A DNA stretch of 13,138 bases from Ignavibacteria bacterium (GCA_026417195.1 JAOADS010000042.1:1-13138), one strand, 5' to 3'; positions 1 to 7,681 are shown, counted from the stretch's first letter. Notes: generated from the letters alone by a model not told the origin. Program-made: numbers and translations.

Positions 1-493
1 ATTTATGAGGGTGTACTATACCGTGTTTCTTGCGGAGTCTCTGTTCACGTCTTATGAGGGCATCGTTATACCATTTCTTTTCTTCTTCAGTTTCAGGAAT
101 GATCTCCGGAACTGCTATTTTATTTCCGGTATTTTTATCTATTGCGACAAAGGTAAAATAAGCACTGTTTGAATGTTCCTTAACGCCAGTTTCAAAATCT
201 TCAACTTCAACCCTTACGCCTACTTCCATTGAAGTGTTGAAAGCTCGGTTCACTGAAGCTTTAAGAGTTACTATATTGCCAAGCCTGATAGGTTTGTGAA
301 ATGAAAGATCATCAACAACTGCGGTAACAGCAACACTGTTACAATGTTTTGAAGCTGCCATTGCCGCTGCTATATCCATCCAGTGCATTAAACGGCCTCC
401 CAAAAGATTATTAAGTATGTTCGTATCGTTTGGCAGAACAAGTTCAATCATGGTAACCTGTGAATCTTTTATATATTTCTTCTCTCTCAGCAT
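1..493 (-). CDS. Acyl-CoA thioesterase, hotdog fold (C-terminus cut by window edge)
   Basis: The minus-strand frame opens with ATG at 493 and stays open to base 1, giving 164 residues with no stop. Residues 21-40 carry the acyl-CoA thioesterase signature: a PNDTN stretch, then GGRLMHWMD (32-40), which in this family forms the start of the long hotdog helix with the active-site Asp. A beta-strand region follows (residues 56-118: AVTAVVDDLSF, NIVTLKASV, SAYFTFVAID). The family (YciA/BACH-like) hydrolyses acyl-CoA to free acid and CoA in the cytoplasm. Usual single-domain length is about 160-175 residues, so only a short basic tail should be missing. The start is 8 bases after the bamD stop, suggesting it is the last visible gene of the gdh-bamD unit. 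There is no clear Shine-Dalgarno. Substrate chain length cannot be told from the sequence. Confidence 0.9.
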   Translation of the reverse strand, partial: MLREKKYIKDSQVTMIELVLPNDTNILNNLLGGRLMHWMDIAAAMAASKHCNSVAVTAVVDDLSFHKPIRLGNIVTLKASVNRAFNTSMEVGVRVEVEDFETGVKEHSNSAYFTFVAIDKNTGNKIAVPEIIPETEEEKKWYNDALIRREQRLRKKHGIVHPHK

Positions 494-501
494 TGTTTTA
501 C

Positions 502-1263
502 TCACTTATTTGCATTCGCGATTGATAGCAGCCTTTCAGCTTTTGATTTAAGAGGGCTTGCAGGAAATAGTTTATTGAACCTTTCAAGTACTTTTACAGC
601 CTCTGAATATTTTTTCCCTTCTATGTAAGCCTCTGCCTGCCCTATCATCGCGTCATCAGCCCAGTCTGAATCTATATAATTTTCATAAACGTTCTGGAAA
701 TATATTGATGCTGCCTTATAATTATCATTCTTCATATAAATCTCTGCCGTTCTGTAATCCTTATATGCAAGTTTATTCCTGAGTTCCCTGACTTTCTTTT
801 CAGCGTCAGGGACGTTTTTATTTTGAGGATATGCTTCTATAAACTGAAGAAACTGCTGTTCTGCTAATTTGGTATATTCCTGATCCAGAGGATAGGGAGG
901 AGAAAGTTCAAAATAACAGACTCCGAGTTTATACATAGCTTCAGGATAAAGCTCACTTAAACTATAACTTTTAAGAAAATTTTCAAACTCGTAAGCTCCC
1001 AAAAGATACTCTTTTAACCTGAGATAACTTTCTGCGAGATAAAACTGACTTTTTTCGGAAACTGTGCTCCCGGGAAAACGTATCTTAATAAAAGAAAAAT
1101 CCTCGATTGCATCACTAAAGTCACCTTTGTCAAACTTCCTTTTAGCTATGCTGAAAGCTTTTTCAGGATCATCTGTATTTATAGAAGACTTAGACGAACC
1201 ACATCCCCAAAATAAAACAAAAGACAAAAATAAAATAGAAAATATTGATATATTTCTCAACAA
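502..1263 (-). CDS. bamD: Outer membrane assembly lipoprotein BamD
   Basis: This 253-residue protein has a hydrophobic signal segment (residues 5-19) ending in a lipobox-like FWGC with Cys21 as the expected lipidation site. It then has TPR-like helical repeats over roughly residues 35-250. Family-typical stretches are visible: AIEDFSFIKIRFPGS near 52-66, YLAESYLRLKEY near 75-86, and SPPYPLDQEYT near 120-130, which matches the BamD SPPY-LDQ region closely. BamD is the essential lipoprotein partner of BamA in inserting outer-membrane beta-barrels; it faces the periplasm. Length agrees with the family (about 245-250). No ATG exists in frame before the signal peptide; the start must be TTG at 1263 or the adjacent TTG at 1260. 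The gene begins 10 bases after the upstream gene's stop, consistent with co-transcription. Confidence 0.9.
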   Translation of the reverse strand: MLRNISIFSILFLSFVLFWGCGSSKSSINTDDPEKAFSIAKRKFDKGDFSDAIEDFSFIKIRFPGSTVSEKSQFYLAESYLRLKEYLLGAYEFENFLKSYSLSELYPEAMYKLGVCYFELSPPYPLDQEYTKLAEQQFLQFIEAYPQNKNVPDAEKKVRELRNKLAYKDYRTAEIYMKNDNYKAASIYFQNVYENYIDSDWADDAMIGQAEAYIEGKKYSEAVKVLERFNKLFPASPLKSKAERLLSIANANK

Positions 1264-1273
1264 AGCGATAGGA

Positions 1274-1915
1274 TTATTTTGATCTCACTGTAAAAAACAA
1301 AATCACAGAAACTGCCGAAACAATTACAACAGAAACAGGGAAAACTATAGTTTCAAATAAACTTAAATCCGGAGGTGAAGATTGAGTAAAGGAATATTCA
1401 TCATTCTCATACTGTTTATACTCATCATAAGGAATCTCACCTTTAAAATCTGTAGTTATAGTTTCTTTCAGACTTAAAGGTGTCTTTGTTCCTACAGATT
1501 CTACATGAACAACAAGTTCAGAACTTACATTCCTTATAATTGTTTTCTCTCCTAAAAATTTATTCTTTCCAAAGCCAATATATCTGGTATTCAGCTTTCT
1601 AACATCTGTTCTGAATCTGTAATATTCCGTATCAGATGAATTCATCAAGTCATTATTAGAAAAGCTGAATCTAAGTTTATTTCTTTCAGCTGTTCGTCTG
1701 ATTACACTCTCAATAAATTTCTTTTCAGTTTTATCTTTTCTTTCCGAACTTAGAAGGAAAACAAACTGCAACTGTCTGTCAACGTCAGGATAAAAAAATA
1801 TTTTTTCTATTTCAGCAGATATATTCTGTTCCAGAATCTCTATATTTGTTTTCTTCTCAGTCTGAGAAAAACCGCGAAGGCTGAATATAATTGTTATAGC
1901 TAAAACTAATGTCAA
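1274..1915 (-). CDS. Unrecognised exported protein with C-terminal membrane anchor
   Basis: I do not recognise this family. The 213-residue product has an N-terminal hydrophobic segment (residues 2-12) ending near FSQ (16-18), so it is probably exported. A soluble, charged mixed alpha/beta middle follows (about 20-180). A single strong transmembrane segment lies at about 187-209, followed by the short basic tail RSK. The soluble part would therefore lie in the periplasm, anchored by the C-terminus. The only conventional in-frame start is TTG at 1915; codons before it (reading LRLIFII) would improve the signal peptide but contain no usual start, so the true N-terminus is uncertain. It starts 11 bases after the gdhA stop and ends 10 bases before bamD, so it is likely co-expressed with both. 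Its position beside bamD suggests an envelope role, which is inference only. Confidence 0.8.
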   Translation of the reverse strand: MTLVLAITIIFSLRGFSQTEKKTNIEILEQNISAEIEKIFFYPDVDRQLQFVFLLSSERKDKTEKKFIESVIRRTAERNKLRFSFSNNDLMNSSDTEYYRFRTDVRKLNTRYIGFGKNKFLGEKTIIRNVSSELVVHVESVGTKTPLSLKETITTDFKGEIPYDEYKQYENDEYSFTQSSPPDLSLFETIVFPVSVVIVSAVSVILFFTVRSK

Positions 1916-1926
1916 TATTATAAAAA

Positions 1927-3234
1927 TTAACCGTAAATCCCTCTCAGAAGAAGGGTCCTTGAAACTTTATCTATAGCATATATATATGCACCCAGCCTCA
2001 TTGTAGTTTTGTATCTGCTTGCAGTATCGTAAACATTATCAAATGCCTCTCTCATCATCCTGTCATGACGGCGATTCACGTCATCAATATCCCAGTAATA
2101 TCCGAGTCTGTTCTGAACCCATTCAAAATATGAAACCGTAACTCCGCCGGCGTTTGCAAGGATATCAGGAATTACCATAATTCCCTTATCTCTCAAAATA
2201 TCATCTGCATCTGCTGAAGTAGGTCCGTTTGCCCCCTCAACAATCAGTTTTGCCTTGATATTCCTTGCATTGTCTTCAAGGATCTGATCTTCCTTGGCGC
2301 ATGGAGCAAGAACATCACATTCTAATTCAAGAAGTTCTTCATTTGTAACAGGTTCTCCGAAATTCCCTCCCTCAAGAGTTTTGTTGTTCTTCACATATTC
2401 TATAGCAGAATCAATATCTATACCATTTGAGTTACAGTAACCACCGGAAATATCGCTGATTCCGATTATCTTACACCCCTGTTCTTTAAGCAGTTTTGCA
2501 GAGATTGAACCAACATTACCGAATCCCTGAACTACAACTGTTACATCTTCAGGCGAAAGCCCGAGTTTCTTGAGAGCTTCAAGTGTGGTTATCATAACTC
2601 CCCTGCCTGTTGCTTCAACCCTTCCGAGTGAACCACCTATAATTAGCGGTTTACCGGTAACTACTGCAGTTTCTGTCCTCTGTGCATGCATGGAATATGT
2701 GTCCATGATCCATGCCATGGTTTGTTCATTTGTATTCATATCAGGCGCGGGTATATCAGTATCCGGACCAAATACACTGAAGAGATTGGCAGTATATCTG
2801 CGGGTTATCTTTTCAAGTTCAACCTTGGAAAGTTTTGACGGATCACACTTAACTGCACCCTTGGCACCTCCGAACGGTATGTTTGCTATGGCACACTTCC
2901 AGGTCATCCATGAAGCAAGTGCTTTCACTTCATCAAGAGTTACATCAGGAGAATATCTTATTCCGCCTTTTGAAGGACCAAGTATGTTATCATGTATAAC
3001 CCTGTAGCCTTCAAATACTTTAATTTCACCGTTATCCATCTGTATAGGAATTGACACAATAACCTGTTTTACCGGTTTCTGGAGATATTCATAAACTCCC
3101 TGCTCTAAATTCAGTATCTCGGCTGCTTTATCAAATCTAGCCATCATGGATTCGAAAGGATTTGGTTCACCTTTGTGGACCGGTGCCGGTTCCTGATATT
3201 TATATTTCTGTTCGTTAGATATTTTGTCAGTCAT
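1927..3234 (-). CDS. gdhA: Glutamate dehydrogenase (Glu/Leu/Phe/Val dehydrogenase family)
   Basis: This 435-residue enzyme interconverts glutamate with 2-oxoglutarate plus ammonia in the cytoplasm using NAD(P). The N-terminal dimerisation/substrate domain (about 25-185) contains GPSKGGIR (Lys89), the TWK Lys113, GGAKGAVK with the catalytic Lys125 and PAPDMNT with Asp165; these equal the substrate-binding and catalytic lysines and aspartate known from clostridial GDH. The Rossmann domain follows with GFGNVG (237-242). TVSYFEWVQN (366-375) carries the serine typical of glutamate rather than leucine or valine specificity. Length fits the small hexameric class (about 420-450). The ATG start at 3234 has no Shine-Dalgarno but lies about 34 bases after a good promoter match. 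Coenzyme preference cannot be assigned with confidence. It leads the minus-strand unit that continues into bamD. Confidence 0.96.
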   Translation of the reverse strand: MTDKISNEQKYKYQEPAPVHKGEPNPFESMMARFDKAAEILNLEQGVYEYLQKPVKQVIVSIPIQMDNGEIKVFEGYRVIHDNILGPSKGGIRYSPDVTLDEVKALASWMTWKCAIANIPFGGAKGAVKCDPSKLSKVELEKITRRYTANLFSVFGPDTDIPAPDMNTNEQTMAWIMDTYSMHAQRTETAVVTGKPLIIGGSLGRVEATGRGVMITTLEALKKLGLSPEDVTVVVQGFGNVGSISAKLLKEQGCKIIGISDISGGYCNSNGIDIDSAIEYVKNNKTLEGGNFGEPVTNEELLELECDVLAPCAKEDQILEDNARNIKAKLIVEGANGPTSADADDILRDKGIMVIPDILANAGGVTVSYFEWVQNRLGYYWDIDDVNRRHDRMMREAFDNVYDTASRYKTTMRLGAYIYAIDKVSRTLLLRGIYG

Positions 3235-3267
3235 TAGATTATATTAATTAATTGTTTTAGTTATTTT

Positions 3268-3298
3268 CAAAATTACTTATAATAATAAGCTGTTTCAA
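3268..3298 (-). promoter_or_regulatory. Bacteroidota-type promoter for gdhA
   Basis: Read on the minus strand, TTG (3298-3296) is followed after exactly 20 bases by TAATTTTG (3275-3268), which matches the Bacteroidota -33/-7 pattern TTG-N19-21-TAnnTTTG. It would start transcription near 3261, leaving a short leader before the gdhA ATG at 3234. Seen by eye; the consensus is established knowledge and activity is inferred. Confidence 0.6.
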
Positions 3299-3346
3299 GG
3301 AAGTTGTTAAGCCTGAGAGAAATCGTCAAATAACCTTAAATTATAA

Positions 3347-3377
3347 TTGAATTACTTTATTATTTAGTATAACTTTG
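3347..3377 (+). promoter_or_regulatory. Bacteroidota-type promoter for the UPF0173-parAB unit
   Basis: TTG (3347-3349) is followed after 20 bases by TAACTTTG (3370-3377), a full match to TAnnTTTG. Transcription would begin near 3384, about 35 bases before the ATG at 3419. The geometry is the same as the divergent gdhA promoter candidate, about 50 bases away on the other strand. Confidence 0.6.
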
Positions 3378-3418
3378 CAATATCCAGATTTTAATACTCT
3401 GAAACAAATCTCCCTGTT

Positions 3419-4093
3419 ATGATAAAAATCACTTATCACGGTCATTCAGCTGTTGAAATAAAAACAGAAAAACACAACATACTGATTGACCCGTTTATCA
3501 CTGGTAATAAACATGCAAGAATAAAACATTCGGATCTTAAGGCAGATTTCATAGTTCTCACCCATGGACATGAAGATCATGTAGGAGATACAGTTGAAAT
3601 TGCCAAGAGAACAAACGCTACGGTTATAGCAGTTCACGAATTATCAAACCTCATGATATCAAATGGTTTAAATTCTCATGGTATGGGAATAGGTGGAAGC
3701 CGCCAATTTCCCTTTGGTACTGTCAAATATACCATAGCACATCATAGTTCTTCCTATTCTGGAGTTTATACAGGAAATCCAGCGGGTGTAATAATAACTG
3801 CTTCAGGGAAAACCATATATCATGCCGGTGATACCTGCTTGTTTCTTGATATGAAACTCATAGGTGAGATGCATTCAATTGATTTAGCTTTTCTGCCTAT
3901 AGGTGATAATTACACTATGGGAATAGATGATGCAGTAAAAGCAGTTGAATTTCTGAATTGTAAAATTGCTGTTCCTGTTCATTTCGGTACTTTTGATGTT
4001 ATAGATACTGATCCGAATGAATTTAAAAGAAAGGTAGAATCTATTGGCAGGAAGTGCGAAGTAATTCCTTTTGGAGGAGAACTTACAATTTAA
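3419..4093 (+). CDS. UPF0173 metal-dependent hydrolase (metallo-beta-lactamase fold)
   Basis: The 224-residue product matches the UPF0173/YtkL family of short metallo-beta-lactamase-fold hydrolases. It opens with the family's KITYHGHSAVEI strand, then LIDPFITGN (about 22-30). The zinc motif THGHEDH (48-54) supplies His49, His51, Asp53 and His54. Further metal ligands are His109 (in AHHS), Asp138 (in HAGDT) and His188 (in PVHFGTF). All expected ligands are present, so it should be an active di-metal enzyme. The physiological substrate of the family is not known. The ATG at 3419 follows a promoter match and has no Shine-Dalgarno. The stop at 4091-4093 is one base before the preferred parA start, so the two are surely co-transcribed. 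A functional link to segregation is not implied. Confidence 0.93.
   Translation: MIKITYHGHSAVEIKTEKHNILIDPFITGNKHARIKHSDLKADFIVLTHGHEDHVGDTVEIAKRTNATVIAVHELSNLMISNGLNSHGMGIGGSRQFPFGTVKYTIAHHSSSYSGVYTGNPAGVIITASGKTIYHAGDTCLFLDMKLIGEMHSIDLAFLPIGDNYTMGIDDAVKAVEFLNCKIAVPVHFGTFDVIDTDPNEFKRKVESIGRKCEVIPFGGELTI
4073..4079 (+). promoter_or_regulatory. Shine-Dalgarno-like GGAGGAG before parA
   Basis: GGAGGAG lies inside the last codons of the UPF0173 gene, 15 bases before the TTG at 4095 preferred as the parA start. It is one of few strong Shine-Dalgarno-like runs in the window, though the spacing is longer than usual. It overlaps an alternative TTG start at 4071 and so cannot serve that one. Confidence 0.4.
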
Positions 4094-4094
4094 A

Positions 4095-4979
4095 TTGTCT
4101 AAAGTAATTTCAATAGCAAACCAGAAAGGGGGAGTTGGCAAAACCACTACTGCTGTAAATCTTGCAGCCTCACTTGCTTCTTCAGGATGCAGAGTATTGC
4201 TGATTGATATAGATCCTCAGTCAAATGCAACATCAGGGCTTGGTTTTACCACTAATGTAATGGACGGCTCGGTTTATGAACTGCTTACCGGAAGAAAAGA
4301 ACCTAAACAATGCGTAACAGCCACAGATATAAATAATCTGTATCTTATAAGATCAAACATAAATCTTGTTGGTATAGAAATAGAAATTGTTTCTATGCCA
4401 GACAGAGAATATGTTCTTAAATCAAAGTTAAGCGATATCAGAGAATACTTTGATTTCATATTTATAGATTGTCCTCCTTCGTTAAGTTTAATTACCCTTA
4501 ATGCACTTGTTGCCTCAGACTCTGTTCTGATACCTGTGCAGAGTGAATACTATGCACTTGAGGGATTGACTCTTTTGTTAAATACTATTAAAATGATAAA
4601 AACAAGGCTTAATTCCTCTCTTGAAATCGAAGGTTACATTCTTACTATGTTTGACTCAAGACTTAAGCTTTCAAATCAGGTTGCAGATGAACTTGAAAAA
4701 TACTTTCAGGACAAGCTCTATCCAGTAAAGATAATGCGTAACGTAAAAATTAGTGAATCCCCTTCTTTCGGAAAACCAGTAGTAATATATGATTCAATGT
4801 CTATGGGTGCAAGAAATTACACTGAGCTTGCAAATGAATTCCTTAAAAGGAATAAAATGGAACATCTGCAGAAGTTTGATAATATTCTCACATATGAGGC
4901 ACCGAAATTTGAGGAGAAAAAGGACAATTCAAACCAATCAAATGAAATGAATAACAGTATAAGAAATGTCCAAAGATAA
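4095..4979 (+). CDS. parA: Chromosome partitioning ATPase ParA (Soj)
   Basis: This is a 294-residue ParA/MinD-type P-loop ATPase that binds DNA non-specifically when ATP-bound and helps move ParB-parS complexes during chromosome segregation. The deviant Walker A box KGGVGKTT is at 11-18 with the signature Lys11, the switch/Walker A' region LLIDIDPQSNAT at 36-45, and Walker B FIFIDCPPS at 121-129. The conserved C-terminal RNVKISESPSFGKPV is at 215-229. After about residue 252 there is a polar, Asn/Glu/Lys-rich tail of about 40 residues that looks disordered. The TTG at 4095 is chosen because it gives the family's usual short N-terminus (S-K-V-I-S-I-A-N-Q-K-G-G); an in-frame TTG at 4071 would add eight residues and overlap UPF0173. 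The 3' end overlaps parB by 14 bases. Confidence 0.94.
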   Translation: MSKVISIANQKGGVGKTTTAVNLAASLASSGCRVLLIDIDPQSNATSGLGFTTNVMDGSVYELLTGRKEPKQCVTATDINNLYLIRSNINLVGIEIEIVSMPDREYVLKSKLSDIREYFDFIFIDCPPSLSLITLNALVASDSVLIPVQSEYYALEGLTLLLNTIKMIKTRLNSSLEIEGYILTMFDSRLKLSNQVADELEKYFQDKLYPVKIMRNVKISESPSFGKPVVIYDSMSMGARNYTELANEFLKRNKMEHLQKFDNILTYEAPKFEEKKDNSNQSNEMNNSIRNVQR

Positions 4980-5871
4980 ACCAAAAGGTGGATTAGGAAA
5001 AGGTCTTGATATACTCTTCGGAACAAGTGCGGAAAGTTCAGAAGGCAATATAACTGAGCTTACAGCTGAACAAAACATACCTTCACTGGAAATAAAACAG
5101 ATCAGAACCAACCCCTATCAGCCAAGAAAGGACTTTGACGAATCAGAACTTGCTGAGCTAGCAGAATCAATAAAACAAAAAGGTGTTATTCAGGCTGTTA
5201 CAGTCAGGAAACTCAATGACGGAACATACGAACTCATTTCCGGTGAAAGACGCCTCAGGGCAGCAAAAATTGCCGGACTTGAAAAAATTCCAGCTTATGT
5301 AATAGAAGTAAATACAAAAGAAGACATTCTGGAAATTGCCTTAATAGAAAATCTTCAACGCTCTGATCTGAATCCGATTGAAATAGCCGAGGCTTATAAA
5401 AAATTAATCACAGAGTGTTCATTAACACAGGAAGAAGTAGCAGATAAGGTAGGTAAATCCAGAAGTTCTGTAACTAACACTCTGAGGCTTTTAACATTAC
5501 CGGAAGAAATACAGCAAAGTATCAAAAAAGGTGAAATAACAGAAGGACATGCTCGGGCATTACTCTCAGTAGAGAGCGATGTTGACCGAATGCTCCTTTG
5601 GAAAAAAATCATAAATGAAAATCTTTCTGTAAGGAAAGTCGAGGAATATTCAAAACAGAAAAAATCAAAACGCACGAAAAAATTCTCCGGAAAGACTTAT
5701 TACATAAACAGTCAGAATCAGGCTGAAATCAGATTCCTTGAAGAAAAATTCATGGAACACTTCGGAACACGGGTGAGGCTGATCCCCACTTCACCTACTA
5801 CAGGTAAAATAGAAATAGAATATTTTACAGCTGAAGACCTGGAAAGAATAATAGAATTGTGTAAAAAATAA
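4966..5871 (+). CDS. parB: Chromosome partitioning protein ParB (Spo0J), CTP-dependent DNA clamp
   Basis: The 301-residue protein has the full chromosomal ParB architecture. An N-terminal KGGLGKGLDILFG (7-19) is the usual ParA-stimulating segment. The N domain contains IRTNPYQPRKDF (46-57) and the CTP-binding motifs GERRLRA (93-99) and ENLQRSDLNPIE (128-139). A helix-turn-helix parS-binding domain follows at about 150-200 (LTQEEVADKVGKSRSSVTNTLRLL region). A basic linker (about 228-240) leads to a C-terminal dimerisation domain (about 245-301). ParB binds parS, closes around DNA as a CTP clamp and spreads, and loads condensin. It starts on ATG inside the end of parA, indicating translational coupling. 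No parS-like palindrome (GTTTCACGTGAAAC type) was seen in the window by eye. Confidence 0.95.
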   Translation: MSKDKPKGGLGKGLDILFGTSAESSEGNITELTAEQNIPSLEIKQIRTNPYQPRKDFDESELAELAESIKQKGVIQAVTVRKLNDGTYELISGERRLRAAKIAGLEKIPAYVIEVNTKEDILEIALIENLQRSDLNPIEIAEAYKKLITECSLTQEEVADKVGKSRSSVTNTLRLLTLPEEIQQSIKKGEITEGHARALLSVESDVDRMLLWKKIINENLSVRKVEEYSKQKKSKRTKKFSGKTYYINSQNQAEIRFLEEKFMEHFGTRVRLIPTSPTTGKIEIEYFTAEDLERIIELCKK

Positions 5872-5926
5872 TTCTGCTTCTTCTTACTTTCAGAACATCA
5901 GAGTTTTTCTTGAATTTCCCTTTACA

Positions 5927-5957
5927 TTTCAGCTCAAGATTAATTTATCTATATTTG
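5927..5957 (+). promoter_or_regulatory. Bacteroidota-type promoter for the amidohydrolase-to-DUF1232 unit
   Basis: TATATTTG (5950-5957) matches TAnnTTTG exactly. The upstream element is weaker: TTTC (5927-5930), 19 bases before it, in place of TTTG. A start near 5964 would leave a leader of about 30 bases before the ATG at 5993. It lies in the 121-base gap after parB, the largest gap within the plus-strand block. No convincing terminator hairpin for parB was seen in that gap. Confidence 0.45.
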
Positions 5958-5992
5958 CAGTGTTTAAAACCTGCATATAAATTACTTAAAAA

Positions 5993-7681
5993 ATGATAAA
6001 ATCACCCCTGAAATTAGCTTTAAGTGTAATTATCTTAGTTTTTTTGTTTTCATCATGCGGCAGAAAACCTGAAGTGATTTTCATAAACGGAAAAATTTAC
6101 ACTCTGGATAAAAACAATGCCATAGTGGAAGCAATAGCCGTATCAGATGGTAAAATACTTGCACTCGGTAAATCTTCAGAACTTACAGAAAACTATCCTT
6201 CGGCAAAAACAATAGACCTTGGCGGAAAAACTGTTATACCCGGGTTTATAGATGCTGAAGGCAATTTAATGGAATTTTCGAAGCAGCTGAGTTTAATTGA
6301 TCTGAGAAACGCTAAGTCTCTGGAAGAAATAAAACAGCTTGTAAGAGACAGGGTAAAACAATCTGAACCGGGAGAGTGGATAGGAGGTTTTGGGTGGGAC
6401 GAGCTTAAACTTACGGAAAAAGATCTGGAAAGACTGCATCATAAAATACTTGACAGCATTTCAACTGACCATCAGATATATCTTGTAAATGCTTTGGGAA
6501 ACACTACTTGGGTTAATAATAGAGTTCTTGAAATAGCTAAAATTACCAAAGACACTCCCGACCCTGAAGGAGGAGAAATCGGATTTGATGAAAACAATCA
6601 GCCCACAGGATTGTTCTATGATATGGCTCAGCAGATCATTATAGATTTACTCCCCCAGCCTTCTGAACAGCAGGTCATGAAAAATCTGGAAAGAGGTATC
6701 GGAGAACTCCTTAAATACGGAATAACCGAGCTAAGTGATGCAAACGTGACTGAACAGGGATTGAACGTCTATAAAAAAATGACAGATGAAGGTAAATTTC
6801 CTATAAGAATTTATGGCATCATTTCAGGCAAAGGTTCACTGTTTGAAAAATATCTCAGTAACGGCCCTGAAGACTACAAAGAGAAAGTAATAATAAAATG
6901 TGCTGGACTGGAATTTGACGGCTATTTCGAAACACAGGACGCAGCTATGATAGATGACTATAAATCCGATCCTAAAAGAATGACACCTTACAATGACGAA
7001 TATGATATAAAAGAAATGGTAAAAAGAGCTTTTGAAAAAGGTTTTCAGGTATCTGTAAAAACAGTGGGAGATCGTGCTGTTAATCAGACACTCAACGCAA
7101 TTGAATCTGCTTCCAGGGAAGTTAAATCACCTACTGACAGAATCAGGCTTGAATACTGTGAATTCGTCAGGCCTGAAGATATGCAACGCATCAGACAAAT
7201 GCGCATAATTCCTTCAGTGAGGCCTGAAATAACACTTACCAACAAACTTATTGCTTCAGAACTTATACGGAATGAAAACCTGCAGAATCTCGGCCTGTGG
7301 AACACATTATTCAAACAAAACAATATTATAATCTCAGGAACGGATTTCCCATATCACATGATTAACCCTTTGATACAGATATATTATCTTACAACCGGAC
7401 TTTCACTGGATACAGCTGATAACAGGATATCAAATAATTCATCTCAAAAACTCTCAATAATAGACGCAGTAAAATCATTTACGGTTTACAGTGCTTATGC
7501 GAATTTCTGTGATGACATTAAAGGATCCCTTGAAAAGGATAAATTTGCAGACATGATAGTCTTATCTGAAGATATTTTCACTTCTGATCCTTCTGTTTTA
7601 CTCAATACAAAGGTTCTGAAAACTATAATAAGAGGAGAAATTCTCTTTGATGCCACAGGTGGATCAGCATCCTCTCACTGA
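5993..7681 (+). CDS. Amidohydrolase-fold lipoprotein (amidohydrolase_3/YtcJ type) lacking most metal ligands
   Basis: This 562-residue protein has a signal segment (8-20) ending at Cys22 (FSSC), so it is probably a lipoprotein. The amidohydrolase_3 architecture is clear: INGKIYTLD (31-39), IAVSDGKILALGKSSEL (48-64), GGKTVIPGFIDA (77-88), DTPDPEGGEIGF (187-198), QPTGLFYD (203-210), the catalytic-barrel region and a closing beta-sandwich with KGSLEKDKFADMIVLSED (510-527). The key residues are changed. The HxH after PGFIDA is E89-G90-N91. The usual GH before the AWVN-type segment is G169-N170. The usual His of HAIGDRA is K356 in KTVGDRA. The usual EH is E387-Y388. Lys302 and Asp451 remain. It is full length and uninterrupted, so it looks like a maintained pseudoenzyme or a protein with an altered site, not a decaying pseudogene. 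Function unknown. It begins the operon that continues into prmC. Confidence 0.88.
   Translation: MIKSPLKLALSVIILVFLFSSCGRKPEVIFINGKIYTLDKNNAIVEAIAVSDGKILALGKSSELTENYPSAKTIDLGGKTVIPGFIDAEGNLMEFSKQLSLIDLRNAKSLEEIKQLVRDRVKQSEPGEWIGGFGWDELKLTEKDLERLHHKILDSISTDHQIYLVNALGNTTWVNNRVLEIAKITKDTPDPEGGEIGFDENNQPTGLFYDMAQQIIIDLLPQPSEQQVMKNLERGIGELLKYGITELSDANVTEQGLNVYKKMTDEGKFPIRIYGIISGKGSLFEKYLSNGPEDYKEKVIIKCAGLEFDGYFETQDAAMIDDYKSDPKRMTPYNDEYDIKEMVKRAFEKGFQVSVKTVGDRAVNQTLNAIESASREVKSPTDRIRLEYCEFVRPEDMQRIRQMRIIPSVRPEITLTNKLIASELIRNENLQNLGLWNTLFKQNNIIISGTDFPYHMINPLIQIYYLTTGLSLDTADNRISNNSSQKLSIIDAVKSFTVYSAYANFCDDIKGSLEKDKFADMIVLSEDIFTSDPSVLLNTKVLKTIIRGEILFDATGGSASSH

Noticed and set aside
2570..3007. 145-codon plus-strand open frame opposite gdhA
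   Set aside because: It lies wholly antisense within the strongly conserved GDH frame, has no recognisable domain and starts without any signal; it is a by-product of gdhA codon use.
5872..5926. Terminator after parB
   Set aside because: Only a five-base TTCTG/CAGAA pairing and a short T-run were found, too weak to call.
3419..5992. Possible parS site near parAB
   Set aside because: I looked for a GTTTCACGTGAAAC-type palindrome around parAB and across the window and saw none; a degenerate site cannot be excluded by eye.
5993..7681. Amidohydrolase gene as a pseudogene
   Set aside because: There is no frameshift or stop, the lipoprotein signal is intact and the non-catalytic scaffold motifs are preserved, so loss of histidines alone does not justify calling it broken.
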